A stretch of 43,771 nucleotides of DNA. It comes from Paenibacillus piscarius. GTDB taxonomy: Bacteria; Bacillota; Bacilli; Paenibacillales; Paenibacillaceae. Positions 15,884-23,325 of this stretch are shown one piece after another. The notes beneath the pieces were generated by a model. It was not told where the DNA came from, made no database searches, and saw nothing but the letters and a program-made list of their open reading frames with translations. Where the stretch lies: assembly GCF_022234545.1 (NCBI RefSeq), contig NZ_JAIEUI010000034.1, positions 1 to 43,771 of the forward strand, written 5' to 3'. The position numbers were made by a program, and so were the translations under genes. Within the stretch, counting starts at the first letter, position 1. Every line of letters begins with the position of its first letter.

Positions 15884-15932
15884 GGAGACAGTATTTATAG
15901 ATATGGAAATGACAGGTGAGCCTGAATCATAA

Positions 15933-15973
15933 AAATGCCCGCTCCAGGAGTGACCTCCTGACAGCGGGCATTT
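15933..15973. terminator. Two-way terminator between phhB and the cytochrome c gene
   Basis: AAATGCCCGCT (15933-15943) and AGCGGGCATTT (15963-15973) form an 11-bp perfect stem with an inner CAGGAG/CTCCTG stem. A runs on the left give a T tract on the minus strand, so it mainly terminates the minus-strand cytochrome gene. Confidence 0.88.
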
Positions 15974-15993
15974 CACATCAAGCTATAAACGGA

Positions 15994-16356
15994 TTATTTC
16001 TTCTCAGCCAGCCATAATGCGATGTTGGCAATCTCTTCAGGGGCCAGCTTGTCTTTGAAAGGAGGCATTTGACCGCGTCCCTTGGTGACAATCGTGAAGA
16101 TCTGCGCTGCATCATGCTTGCCGCCCTCCTGCTGCAGGCTGGGACCTACACCGCCCTGAAGCTGGTCACCGTGGCAGGAGATGCAACTGGCCTTCACCGT
16201 AGCCTCAGCACTGGCCGCGTCCAGCACAACCTCAGGCATCGTTGGCTTATTCTCTTCGGCTACCTCGGATTTGCCGGGTAAGGTAAACATTAAGATCACC
16301 GCAAAGGCGCAGGCGGCAAAAAACAAACCGCTCATGATCCATTTCTGCATCTGCAT
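15994..16356 (-). CDS. Membrane-anchored c-type cytochrome (c-550 / CccA type)
   Basis: A 120-residue electron carrier with one uncleaved N-terminal membrane helix (about 5-26), an acidic linker, and a class I cytochrome c domain. The heme attachment site is CISCH (C58, C61, H62) and the distal ligand is Met in GQMPPF (M97); GGVGPSL is typical. It resembles B. subtilis CccA in size and membrane anchor rather than the lipoprotein CccB, and would pass electrons outside the membrane to a terminal oxidase. An ATG ten codons upstream is open, but GGGAGG lies five bases before ATG 16356, and a minus-strand TATAAT at 16390-16385 would start the transcript just ahead of it. Confidence 0.88.
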   Translation of the reverse strand: MQMQKWIMSGLFFAACAFAVILMFTLPGKSEVAEENKPTMPEVVLDAASAEATVKASCISCHGDQLQGGVGPSLQQEGGKHDAAQIFTIVTKGRGQMPPFKDKLAPEEIANIALWLAEKK

Positions 16357-16476
16357 CCGTCCCTCCCTGTAAGCTGCTTCCTCCATTATAGCGGATGGTG
16401 AAGCGTTATCATAGTATTTGTGTCAAAAAAACGAACAGAAAGCCCCGCTTTTTTGAGCATAACCATGTGACGGGTG

Positions 16477-16962
16477 CTATTTCTCATAGACCATGCAATA
16501 AAACGGCTTATTGCCGGTAGGAGTCCTGCGTTCATACGTATCGGTTATAGTGAATCCGCTCTTCTGGTAGGCGCGGATAGCCCGCTGATTCCACGTTAGC
16601 ACCTCCAGATCAATCTCCCGCTCCGGGTACCGGGCGAGCGCTGCCTGGACAATAGCTTTCATGAATGGCTGCCCCATGCCGTTGCCGCACAGGTCCGGCC
16701 GCATCCCCACGCCGAGCCTGACTACACCCTCCATGGGGAACAGCTGGGCGAAGCCGCATAGAATGCCTTGCCCGTCCACCACGGAGACATATTGCTCGCT
16801 GCGCAGCTGCGGGTCTCCGAATTCCACGCCCAGCGCCTGCATCTGCTCCCAGGACATCCAGCCGTATATATTATAAGGCGGGTTATACTCCCATTCGCAG
16901 ATTTCCCCGGCATGAAGGGATTCCATCGGTACCACATAAAAGGTTAGCGGAGAACGAATCAT
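16477..16962 (-). CDS. GNAT family N-acetyltransferase
   Basis: A 161-residue acetyltransferase. The core has GFAQLFPMEGVVRLGVGMRPDL as strands 3-4, split here as GFAQLFPMEG and VVRLGVGMRPDL, followed by the acetyl-CoA loop CGNGMGQPFM and the end motif NQRAIRAYQKSGF, typical of GNAT proteins. Substrate unknown. The frame starts six codons upstream at an ATG that overlaps the ribosome binding site AGAGGAG. ATG 16962 is nine bases after that site and is preferred. It is a single gene on the minus strand between the cytochrome and NlpC genes. A small AAAGC-GGG-GCTTT hairpin near 16450 could be a weak terminator. Confidence 0.88.
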   Translation of the reverse strand: MIRSPLTFYVVPMESLHAGEICEWEYNPPYNIYGWMSWEQMQALGVEFGDPQLRSEQYVSVVDGQGILCGFAQLFPMEGVVRLGVGMRPDLCGNGMGQPFMKAIVQAALARYPEREIDLEVLTWNQRAIRAYQKSGFTITDTYERRTPTGNKPFYCMVYEK

Positions 16963-17060
16963 CGGCCAGTCTCCTCTCATTAATGCTTCAATGCTTCCTG
17001 TTACCTATATATACATCATACGCCGGAATCAGCGCAAATTCCTGGCGGAGAGGCCGAAAC

Positions 17061-17089
17061 TTGACAAATGCCAAAAAATATTTTATGAA
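17061..17089 (+). promoter_or_regulatory. Orphan sigma-A-like promoter, plus strand
   Basis: A perfect TTGACA (17061-17066), 17 bases, then TATGAA (17084-17089). No gene on the plus strand follows; transcription would run antisense into the NlpC/P60 gene at 17212. It may be fortuitous in this A-rich stretch. Confidence 0.35.
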
Positions 17090-17146
17090 AAGCCCGAAAG
17101 GGTGTTTGGCCAATACGGAGACGGGTAAGTAGGGAGTAACAACAAC

Positions 17147-17190
17147 AAAAAAGCTCTTCTCCCAGATGAAACATCATCCTGGAAAAGAGC
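17147..17190 (-). terminator. Terminator of the first NlpC/P60 gene
   Basis: On the minus strand a stem formed by 17190-17179 and 17165-17153 (GCTCTTTTCCAG with CTGGGAGAAGAGC, one bulge) is followed by six T (17152-17147). Confidence 0.9.
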
Positions 17191-17211
17191 CTGGTGATAG
17201 CAATATACGAT

Positions 17212-17703
17212 CTATTGTACGTCGTCGTTGTCCTGGGAGTCCGTTGCTACCGTCTTGTAAGCGTCTGTGCTCATAATCCGTTTGGCACCGACATAGCGGT
17301 TGACATAATAGTTGTCGCTAAGCGAACTGATGGTAACCCCGCGGGAAGAAGAAGCATGCGCGAACTCGCCGTCACCGACATAAATACCGACATGGGAGAC
17401 GCCTCTGCCGTTAGTATTGAAGAATACAAGATCGCCTGCTCTTAGCTCATCACGTGATACAGCGGAGCCCATCTGGTATTGGGAACCGGACTGATGAGGC
17501 AGGTTAATGCCGATCTTATCAAAAACATACATGGTAAATCCGGAGCAATCAAAGCCGTTCGTGGTAACACCGCCGGACACATACTTGGTACCGATGGCCT
17601 TGTCAATCACCTTATCCATCTTGGAATCCGCGAAAGCGCTTCCTGCTCCGATTGTGAATATAATGGATAAACTTAGTACTGCGGCTGCCAGCTTCTTCTT
17701 CAA
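17212..17703 (-). CDS. Secreted NlpC/P60 peptidoglycan endopeptidase, copy 1
   Basis: A 163-residue exported wall hydrolase: signal peptide (cleavage after AFA, about residue 25), then a single NlpC/P60 domain and a short acidic tail. These enzymes cleave the gamma-D-Glu to diamino acid bond in stem peptides. The catalytic residues are C53 in FDCSGF, H104 in SHVGIYVG and H116 in FAHASSSRG. No separate wall-binding (LysM/SH3) domain is present. The start is TTG, nine bases after GAAGGGG. A ydaO-type c-di-AMP riboswitch ends just before the ribosome binding site and a WalR-like repeat lies further upstream. The gene at 18246 is a paralogue with the same layout, evidently a local duplication. 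Confidence 0.93.
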   Translation of the reverse strand: MKKKLAAAVLSLSIIFTIGAGSAFADSKMDKVIDKAIGTKYVSGGVTTNGFDCSGFTMYVFDKIGINLPHQSGSQYQMGSAVSRDELRAGDLVFFNTNGRGVSHVGIYVGDGEFAHASSSRGVTISSLSDNYYVNRYVGAKRIMSTDAYKTVATDSQDNDDVQ

Positions 17704-17720
17704 AAGTAAATACCCCTTCC

Positions 17721-17845
17721 GATGCCTACGAGGTTAGCTTAAGGGTTCGGTTGAAGGTCCCCTATGACCCCTCTTAGAATAGGAGGTCAATTCACCCAAA
17801 ACTGGTTCCCCCGTTTCCCTAATTCGTTAGGGAACTCGGCACGAC
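17721..17845 (-). ncRNA. c-di-AMP riboswitch (ydaO-yuaA class) of NlpC/P60 copy 1
   Basis: Read on the minus strand, the conserved blocks of the ydaO aptamer appear in order: GCCGAGTTCCC, CGGGGGAACC, GGGTGAATT, ACCTTCAACCGA, CCCTTAAGCTAACCTCGTAGGC. This class binds cyclic di-AMP, usually turning genes off, and commonly controls wall hydrolases and ion transporters. The ribosome binding site GGAAGGGG starts about three bases after the final conserved block and no terminator lies between, so control is probably translational. Boundaries are approximate. Confidence 0.9.
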
Positions 17846-17908
17846 TATTGATTAGGATTAGCTATTTATCCGATACATGACAAAAACTTGATTAAAAGGC
17901 ACTCAATA

Positions 17909-17925
17909 ATTACAAAAATGTTACT
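17909..17925 (-). promoter_or_regulatory. WalR-like direct repeat upstream of NlpC/P60 copy 1
   Basis: On the minus strand the sequence reads AGTAAC-N5-TGTAAT. This matches the WalR (YycF) box TGTWAH-N5-TGTWAH except for the first base. The same site occurs at nearly the same distance upstream of the second hydrolase. WalRK is the essential regulator of wall hydrolases in Firmicutes. Confidence 0.5.
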
Positions 17926-18140
17926 AAAAGCTTACTGCGATAATTGTAGCAAAGACTGCAGAGATTGGCAATCACTTATAACATATTAATGCATCTTTTT
18001 TGTGTTTTTTAGAGTGATAGCCCATTGTGAGGACACATATCTATGCGTACAGCCAGTTTTATATGTTTTTTTCTTTGATTTTGCCATACAATGCTGTTTC
18101 AAGATTGAGGATCCGGGTAAAAGGTAGAATAAGGTAAAGG

Positions 18141-18181
18141 AAAAACCCGGAAATGATTACGGCAATAATCAAATTCCGGGC
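18141..18181 (-). terminator. Terminator of the second NlpC/P60 gene
   Basis: On the minus strand CCCGGAA (18180-18174) pairs with TTCCGGG (18152-18146), with an inner GATTA/TAATC stem, followed by five T (18145-18141). Confidence 0.9.
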
Positions 18182-18245
18182 TTCTATAAGCTATATATGG
18201 ATGTTAGAGGTTAAAAAGGTGCGGGGTGTAATTCAAACATTCAGC

Positions 18246-18728
18246 TCAATCGTACGCGACAGCTTGGTAGGCTGTGGTGCTCATTACCCGTTTGGCGCCA
18301 ACGTAGCGGTTGGCCCAATAGGACTGGCTCATTGAAGTGATGGTTACTCCGCGCGAACTGGAGGACTGAGCAAACTTACCGCCTCCGACATAAATACCTA
18401 CATGGGAGACTCCGTTGCCCAAGGTGTTGAAGAATACGAGATCGCCGGAACGGAGATTACTCTTGGATACGGCAGTCCCCACCTTGTACTGCGCTTTAGA
18501 GGTGCGCGGCAGGGTAAGTCCAACATTCTTGAACACATATTTGGTAAATCCTGAGCAATCGAATCCGCTGGTGGTGGTACCTCCGGTTTTGTAGGACGTT
18601 CCAATGGTTTTGGAGATGACTTTATCCATTTTGGAATCGGCGAAGGCGCTGCCCGCCCCAAGTGTGAATACCATCACAAGACCCAGCGCTGCTGCGGTGC
18701 ATTTCTTCTTGAAGTTCTGAACTCTCAA
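18246..18728 (-). CDS. Secreted NlpC/P60 peptidoglycan endopeptidase, copy 2
   Basis: A 160-residue paralogue of the 17212 gene: signal peptide ending after SAFA (about residue 30), then one NlpC/P60 domain. Catalytic C58 (FDCSGF) and H109 (SHVGIYVG) are present. The third polar residue, His in copy 1 (FAHASSSRG), is Gln121 here (FAQSSSSRG), which the family tolerates but which may alter activity. The mature protein is more basic (YKTGGTTTSG, RTSKAQYKVG) and lacks the acidic tail of copy 1. Two TTG codons are in frame; the one at 18728 is eight bases after GGAAGGAG and is chosen. It has the same riboswitch and WalR-like site as copy 1. Confidence 0.93.
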   Translation of the reverse strand: MRVQNFKKKCTAAALGLVMVFTLGAGSAFADSKMDKVISKTIGTSYKTGGTTTSGFDCSGFTKYVFKNVGLTLPRTSKAQYKVGTAVSKSNLRSGDLVFFNTLGNGVSHVGIYVGGGKFAQSSSSRGVTITSMSQSYWANRYVGAKRVMSTTAYQAVAYD

Positions 18729-18744
18729 CAGATGTACTCCTTCC

Positions 18745-18875
18745 AAGGCCTGCGGGGTTAGCTTAAGGATTCGGTAGAAGGTTCCCCTATGACCCCTCTA
18801 AAGCGAGATCAATTCACCCAACATATGGTTCCCCCACTTCCCGGTGCAAAGGAATTCGGCGTGTTATGCACCAGA
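18745..18875 (-). ncRNA. c-di-AMP riboswitch (ydaO-yuaA class) of NlpC/P60 copy 2
   Basis: On the minus strand the aptamer blocks are GCCGAATTCC, GGGGGAACC, GGGTGAATTGA, GGAACCTTCTACCGAATCC and TTAAGCTAACCCCGCAGGCC. They are almost identical to the first copy and closer to the class consensus. A GGTGCA/TGCACC stem frames the 5' domain (18843-18872). As in copy 1, the ribosome binding site GGAAGGAG follows directly and no terminator intervenes. Boundaries are approximate. Confidence 0.92.
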
Positions 18876-18932
18876 ATAGTGACATATCGACATTTGTACA
18901 TTTCATAATTTGCAGAAAATCATGTCATAAAT

Positions 18933-18949
18933 ATTACAACTTTGTTACT
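18933..18949 (-). promoter_or_regulatory. WalR-like direct repeat upstream of NlpC/P60 copy 2
   Basis: On the minus strand AGTAAC-N5-TGTAAT, the same hexamers as at 17909-17925 with a different spacer sequence. It lies about 58 bases before the riboswitch, against about 64 in copy 1. Conservation of hexamers but not spacer suggests selection. Confidence 0.5.
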
Positions 18950-19030
18950 ACTAGTACAGCCATCATTGTAACAGAGGTGTTTCCGTTTTGCAAATGCTTT
19001 TAACCATTCAGGTGATCCATACCCAAAAGA

Positions 19031-19072
19031 AAAAAGAGTCCTGCTCCTGAACCAGGGGCGGTGACTCTTTTT
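19031..19072. terminator. Terminator downstream of the membrane protein gene
   Basis: AAAAAGAGTC (19031-19040) pairs with GACTCTTTTT (19063-19072), with A and T runs on both flanks so that it can act in both directions. It terminates the minus-strand operon ending at 19095. Confidence 0.85.
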
Positions 19073-19094
19073 AGTATGCCAGATTAGCGGAAGT

Positions 19095-19928
19095 TTATTG
19101 TGGAAATGATTTGCTGGACCAGAGATGGTACTGTGCAGCGATTCCCCACATACTGAGCAGGGTGGAGGGAAGCGGAGAAGCCTGGCGCAGGAGCAGCGCA
19201 GGCAGGCCGGGATACAACAGCGCGGAGGCACTGCAGATTAGCAGGACAAGGAGACTTCCTGCTCCCAGCACCGCAGATATCCCGATAGACGGCAGCATAA
19301 CCTTCAGGCAGACCAGCAGGGAAGAGAACATCCCGGTGCCGGCGGTATACCCGAACTGCATATAGAGCAGCAGTTTGCGGATGATGAAGAGATAGAGCAG
19401 CCAGCCCACCACATAGGGCACGAGCTTCAGCAGCAGCGGATAGTTCATGATCCCGCCAACCAGCAGCCGGTACATATGCGGAAGCAGCCAATAGAGGGGA
19501 AGAAGGGTGAGCACCCACTCGGCGAGGCTGAACACCAGCACAGGCAGCCCGTACTTTTTCATGCCGGGAAAAAAGAACAGTCCACGCTCCCCCGCCCGTT
19601 CCTGGTGAAGCTCATGCAGCAGCCCTGCCCGGATGAACGGGGAGATCAGCAGCCGCAGGATTGTCAGGCCCAGGAGAAGCCACAGCCACCGCAGCACAGC
19701 GGGATCGCTCTGCAAGGCCGTGTGCCCCTCGATATAATACAGCAGCCTGCCCATTTCACTGCCGCCGGAGTCTGCATCCGGGTAGCGCAGCAGCACAGGC
19801 ACAACGCCGCTTTTAATGAATTTGTACAGGAAATATCCCCAGAACAGCCGGTAGATAAACAGCAGAATCAGTATATAGAATTGCTCTTTCATGCTGAGCC
19901 AACCGCGGGCTATTGAACTTTTCACCAT
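19095..19928 (-). CDS. Multi-pass integral membrane protein
   Basis: A 277-residue hydrophobic protein with about six membrane segments (approximately 17-40, 80-100, 128-150, 165-185, 200-222 and 225-250 by hydropathy) and a short polar N-terminus. I do not recognise a family. It contains no ATP-binding or catalytic motif. It starts nine bases after the stop of the M1 peptidase gene on the same strand, and its ribosome binding site GAGGTGAGGG lies inside that gap, so the two are cotranscribed and probably act together. A role as a membrane partner or transport channel for the peptidase is inference from linkage only. Confidence 0.8.
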   Translation of the reverse strand: MVKSSIARGWLSMKEQFYILILLFIYRLFWGYFLYKFIKSGVVPVLLRYPDADSGGSEMGRLLYYIEGHTALQSDPAVLRWLWLLLGLTILRLLISPFIRAGLLHELHQERAGERGLFFFPGMKKYGLPVLVFSLAEWVLTLLPLYWLLPHMYRLLVGGIMNYPLLLKLVPYVVGWLLYLFIIRKLLLYMQFGYTAGTGMFSSLLVCLKVMLPSIGISAVLGAGSLLVLLICSASALLYPGLPALLLRQASPLPSTLLSMWGIAAQYHLWSSKSFPQ

Positions 19929-19937
19929 TCCCTCACC

Positions 19938-21956
19938 TCACCAGCCAAGAGTTCCGAGCAGAGTTTCCAGCAGTGTCGTCGCACTAAGCGTCCAGCGGGA
20001 GAGCGTGCGCTCCTCCAGCTCCGCCATTCTGAAATTGTTAAGATGTCTGCTCTCCAGCAGGACCGAATGCTTCGGATCAATCTCAGCGGAGACCAGAGGT
20101 GCTTTATACGCTAACTCGAAGGAAGTGGACTTGCCCCCTCCATTCCAGTACTGCTGCACGGTGTACCCGTCGGAGAAGGTGAACTGTACAGGAACATCAG
20201 AATATAGCGTGCCTTTGTTGCTAACATCCACTACCGCCTTGTACTCGGGCGCAGCACTGTCACTTCCGGTCTGTCCCTCAGAGAGCCTTATATCATCCAC
20301 TGCGAAATCGGGAGCACCCCCGGCGTAGACATAGCGGTCAAAATAAGTCTGCCAGGACTGCTTGGTCACCTTCTCAACGGTCTTCTGGAAGTCGGCGGTC
20401 GAAGGATGCTTGAAGCGGTATTTGCGGGCATAGGCGGCGAGAATGGCATCCATATTCTTGGCTCCCGCAATCCGCTCGATATCCTTCAGCACCAGCTTCC
20501 CGCGGATATATACATTGCGTGTGTAGGCATCGTCACCGGTGTATTTCCAGGTCTCCAGATTGAGCGGCTGTGACGACGAGACCAGGGTAGACTGGAGCGG
20601 AAGGCTCGCCGCCACACCGTATTCCTGTTCCATCAGCCGGTCTTCGGCATAAGAGGTGAAGCTCTCATCCAGCCAGGCTTCTTCGAATTCGTTGCTGGCC
20701 AGCATCCCGTAGAAGTACTGGTGCCCGATCTCATGGATGATGGTACGCTCCAGCGAGGTTCCCGGCGACGCCTCCGCTGCACCGAAGGCGGTAATCAGTG
20801 TCGGGTATTCCATTCCCCCTGCACCGTTGCCGGACTCAGGCGGGACCACGATGGACAGAGTGGAATAAGGATAAGGCCCGTACCATTTGCTGAAGGCGGT
20901 CAGTGCTGCCTCGGCGGCCTGGAAGTAACGCTCCTGAAGATCCTTATGCAGCGGATCGAGATAGAGCTTGATCCGCACACCCGGCACCTGCGGTGCAGAG
21001 AAGGCTTTCTCCGCTACAACAAAATCCGGTGAGGCCGCCCAGGCGAAATCATGCACGTCGTCGGCGTAGAACTGATACACCTTACGCCCCTGTACCACCC
21101 GGGCATTCTTCACCGGAAACCCGGTGGCGGCAACGATATAACCGGGGGGAACAGAGATGGATACATTGTAAATCCCGAAGTCACTGTAGAATTCGGAGGT
21201 GCCGTGATACTGGTGAAGATTCCACCCTTCCTCCTGCACCCCTCTTCTGCCGGCCGGCTCATAGACGCTCAGCTTCGGAAACCACTGGCCGGCCATGACG
21301 AAGCGGTCAGCAGTGCCCATCCGGGCGAAGATTTTGGGCAGCTTGACCTCGAACTTCAGCCGTACCGTCACACTCTCGCCGCCGTTAACCGGCTGGGGCA
21401 AGTGAACCTTGAGCAGTGTCTTATCATGAATATTGCCGTCATCCGGCTGAACGTACTGGGTCCGCTGCATCAGCGACACCCCTTCGGAGGTCCGCAGATC
21501 AGTGAGGGTAATGCTGCCGTAACCGCCTGCAGGCATCGAATCTCCACGAAGTTTGCCTCCCGATTCCTTCATGAAGGTAGTGTCTTGGGAAGCGAAGGCG
21601 TTGGGATACAGGTGAAAATAGAGCTCCTGGACCGGCTTCTTGCCCGGATGGGTCCAGGTCAGCGTCTCGGAGGCCGTCAGGGTCCCGTTATCCGGCTGGA
21701 GCTGCACATCCATGTGGTATTCGACCACACGCTGGCTTAGCGCCTCAGTCTCGGGGGGAGACATCGCATTCTCCGGATAGATGGACTGGACTGGCTGCTG
21801 CTGCGGGATGACGGCGGGGGACTTGGCCTCTTTCAGGGCAGCGGCTGTCCAGGCAGCGGGGCTATGTCCCGCCCTGAGCCAGATTCCGCCTCCAATCAGG
21901 AGGAGAACGCCCAGGATTGCGAAGATGAGGGTATACTTTAATGAATGTGGCTTCAT
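19938..21956 (-). CDS. Membrane-anchored M1 family zinc metallopeptidase
   Basis: A 672-residue aminopeptidase-like protein. An N-terminal membrane anchor or signal (about 9-27) places the catalytic part outside the cell. A beta-rich N-domain (about 75-300) precedes a thermolysin-like domain with the substrate motif GAGGMEYPT and the zinc motif HEIGH (408-412), followed 18 residues later by the third ligand E431 (AWLDES). The C-terminal part (about 540-640) looks like a beta sandwich. The family removes N-terminal residues from peptides; the true substrate is unknown. ATG has GGGAGGA nine bases upstream. It is the first gene of an operon with the membrane protein at 19095. Confidence 0.93.
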   Translation of the reverse strand: MKPHSLKYTLIFAILGVLLLIGGGIWLRAGHSPAAWTAAALKEAKSPAVIPQQQPVQSIYPENAMSPPETEALSQRVVEYHMDVQLQPDNGTLTASETLTWTHPGKKPVQELYFHLYPNAFASQDTTFMKESGGKLRGDSMPAGGYGSITLTDLRTSEGVSLMQRTQYVQPDDGNIHDKTLLKVHLPQPVNGGESVTVRLKFEVKLPKIFARMGTADRFVMAGQWFPKLSVYEPAGRRGVQEEGWNLHQYHGTSEFYSDFGIYNVSISVPPGYIVAATGFPVKNARVVQGRKVYQFYADDVHDFAWAASPDFVVAEKAFSAPQVPGVRIKLYLDPLHKDLQERYFQAAEAALTAFSKWYGPYPYSTLSIVVPPESGNGAGGMEYPTLITAFGAAEASPGTSLERTIIHEIGHQYFYGMLASNEFEEAWLDESFTSYAEDRLMEQEYGVAASLPLQSTLVSSSQPLNLETWKYTGDDAYTRNVYIRGKLVLKDIERIAGAKNMDAILAAYARKYRFKHPSTADFQKTVEKVTKQSWQTYFDRYVYAGGAPDFAVDDIRLSEGQTGSDSAAPEYKAVVDVSNKGTLYSDVPVQFTFSDGYTVQQYWNGGGKSTSFELAYKAPLVSAEIDPKHSVLLESRHLNNFRMAELEERTLSRWTLSATTLLETLLGTLGW

Positions 21957-21999
21957 AGTGTAATTCCTCCCGTGACAAGCATCTACGGGATGTATATGT

Positions 22000-22027
22000 T
22001 TGCAATCGCCGCATTATTAGCTAAAAT
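22000..22027 (+). promoter_or_regulatory. Probable sigma-A promoter of ywhD
   Basis: TTGCAA (22000-22005), a 16-base spacer and TAAAAT (22022-22027) end 31 bases before the ywhD start. Confidence 0.55.
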
Positions 22028-22058
22028 TAAATAATTAGTGATTGGAAGGAGTGCTACT

Positions 22059-22565
22059 GTGGATAACGTACAACCGGGAGGCAAAAAACAGATTGCCCTG
22101 AATATTGTCAATGCCAAAGCGAAGCATAAGGGATTCGGTGCAGGCTCGATTGATCTGAACAATGTATCGCCCGTCATCATTGACCGGGGGGAGGCCGTTA
22201 TCGATATCGGTGCCATGCACGCCAAGAGCAAGGTGGAGAAGGGAATCAAATTCTCGATGAACCGTGAGGATGTACCGGACGGAAGACAGGTCTGGGTGGT
22301 GTGGGTGGCTGTAGACCGTACACCGGAGGGACAGCATTACGGGGGAATTACCGCCTGTGAGATGTGGATTGATACGGAGGCCCGCCGCGGCTGGAAGATT
22401 CTTGCCGATCATGTCAATAAGCTGGATGCGGCCCTGAAGCGGAAGGTGATCCTGGAGGGACTGGGAAGCGCGGAGCGGGCAGCACTGAAGACATTGCTGA
22501 TAGCCCATAACGAAGAGTGGTGGACAGCCTCGCCTGAAGAGCTGAAGGCTGCTTTATCGGTATAG
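22059..22565 (+). CDS. ywhD: YwhD family protein
   Basis: A 168-residue conserved Firmicute protein of unknown function. GFGAGSIDLNNVSPV and IDIGAMHAKSKVEKGIKF match remembered YwhD. No signal peptide, membrane helix or catalytic motif is obvious. The frame extends upstream, but GGAAGGAG sits seven bases before GTG 22059, which is chosen. In B. subtilis ywhD lies beside ywhE (pbpG); here a class A PBP is 2 kb away on the opposite strand, so part of that neighbourhood is kept. Confidence 0.88.
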   Translation: MDNVQPGGKKQIALNIVNAKAKHKGFGAGSIDLNNVSPVIIDRGEAVIDIGAMHAKSKVEKGIKFSMNREDVPDGRQVWVVWVAVDRTPEGQHYGGITACEMWIDTEARRGWKILADHVNKLDAALKRKVILEGLGSAERAALKTLLIAHNEEWWTASPEELKAALSV

Positions 22566-22592
22566 AAGAAGGCGTTAAAGCGCGCATAAATG

Positions 22593-22627
22593 AAGGCTTG
22601 GCCCTCTGTGATGGAGGGCCAAGCCTT
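22593..22627. terminator. Stem-loop between ywhD and the AbrB-like gene
   Basis: A 14-bp perfect stem, AAGGCTTGGCCCTC (22593-22606) with GAGGGCCAAGCCTT (22614-22627) and a 7-base loop, between two convergent genes. T tracts are absent, so termination efficiency is uncertain. Confidence 0.7.
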
Positions 22628-22657
22628 ATGCAGGTTCTGGGTTGGGATGAATCAGGG

Positions 22658-23137
22658 TTACTGCGGGGCCGATCGTCCGGAAGCACCCAGCTTGCGCTTT
22701 AACTGGCTGACCCGGGCCTGGCTGATGCCGAGAACCTCGGCAAGCTCCTTCTGATTGGCGTAGGGGTGATCTTCCATGGCTTGCTGTAGACGCTGGCTCA
22801 TTTCTTCTGTCTTGGTTCTCCGTCCGCGGGGAGGACCCTGAGGTTCTGCAGGTACCGGGGAAGCGGTGACGGGTTCTTCCGATCCGCGCGCGGGATCGCT
22901 TAGCTCCTTCAGGCAGGAATTGCAAATGAACTGATCCTTGTAATACGTTACATGATCAAGGCTTCTGCAAAAGGTGCATTCTGTGGAGGTGTACTTCCTG
23001 AGGACAATAATATCCTCATCGAGAATAAAAAATTCGATAGGATCCCCAATGTCAATATTGCGCGTCATGCGGATTTCTACGGGAACCACAATTCTTCCAA
23101 GACTGTCTAGACTCCGGATCATGCCTGTATCTTTCAT
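22658..23137 (-). CDS. AbrB/SpoVT-type regulator with zinc finger and C-terminal HTH
   Basis: A 159-residue DNA-binding protein with an unusual architecture. Residues 1-50 are an AbrB/MazE swapped-hairpin domain (SLDSLGRIVVPVEIR). A four-cysteine zinc knuckle follows: C54-x2-C57 and C72-x2-C75. A Pro/Arg-rich linker (about 85-108) leads to a C-terminal helix-turn-helix (about 128-150, NQKELAEVLGISQARVSQLK). Classical AbrB has only the first domain plus a short dimerisation tail. An upstream ATG is open, but AGGGA lies about seven bases before ATG 23137 and the product MKDTGMIRSLD begins like AbrB. AbrB proteins are transition-state regulators; targets here are unknown. Confidence 0.87.
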   Translation of the reverse strand: MKDTGMIRSLDSLGRIVVPVEIRMTRNIDIGDPIEFFILDEDIIVLRKYTSTECTFCRSLDHVTYYKDQFICNSCLKELSDPARGSEEPVTASPVPAEPQGPPRGRRTKTEEMSQRLQQAMEDHPYANQKELAEVLGISQARVSQLKRKLGASGRSAPQ

Positions 23138-23325
23138 CCCATGTTCCCTCATTTACTTCTTTATATTTTTTGAAGATATCTATGATTATAACAGTAATTG
23201 TAAGTTAAGAGAACGGGGGAAGCGCGTTCAAATTGGGATAAATGTTGTAATCTTATAGGAAGTTTTATCATTTTATGGCGAAAGAAAACATTTTGACGGG
23301 TGAAGGCAGGTTAAACTGACAGAAA

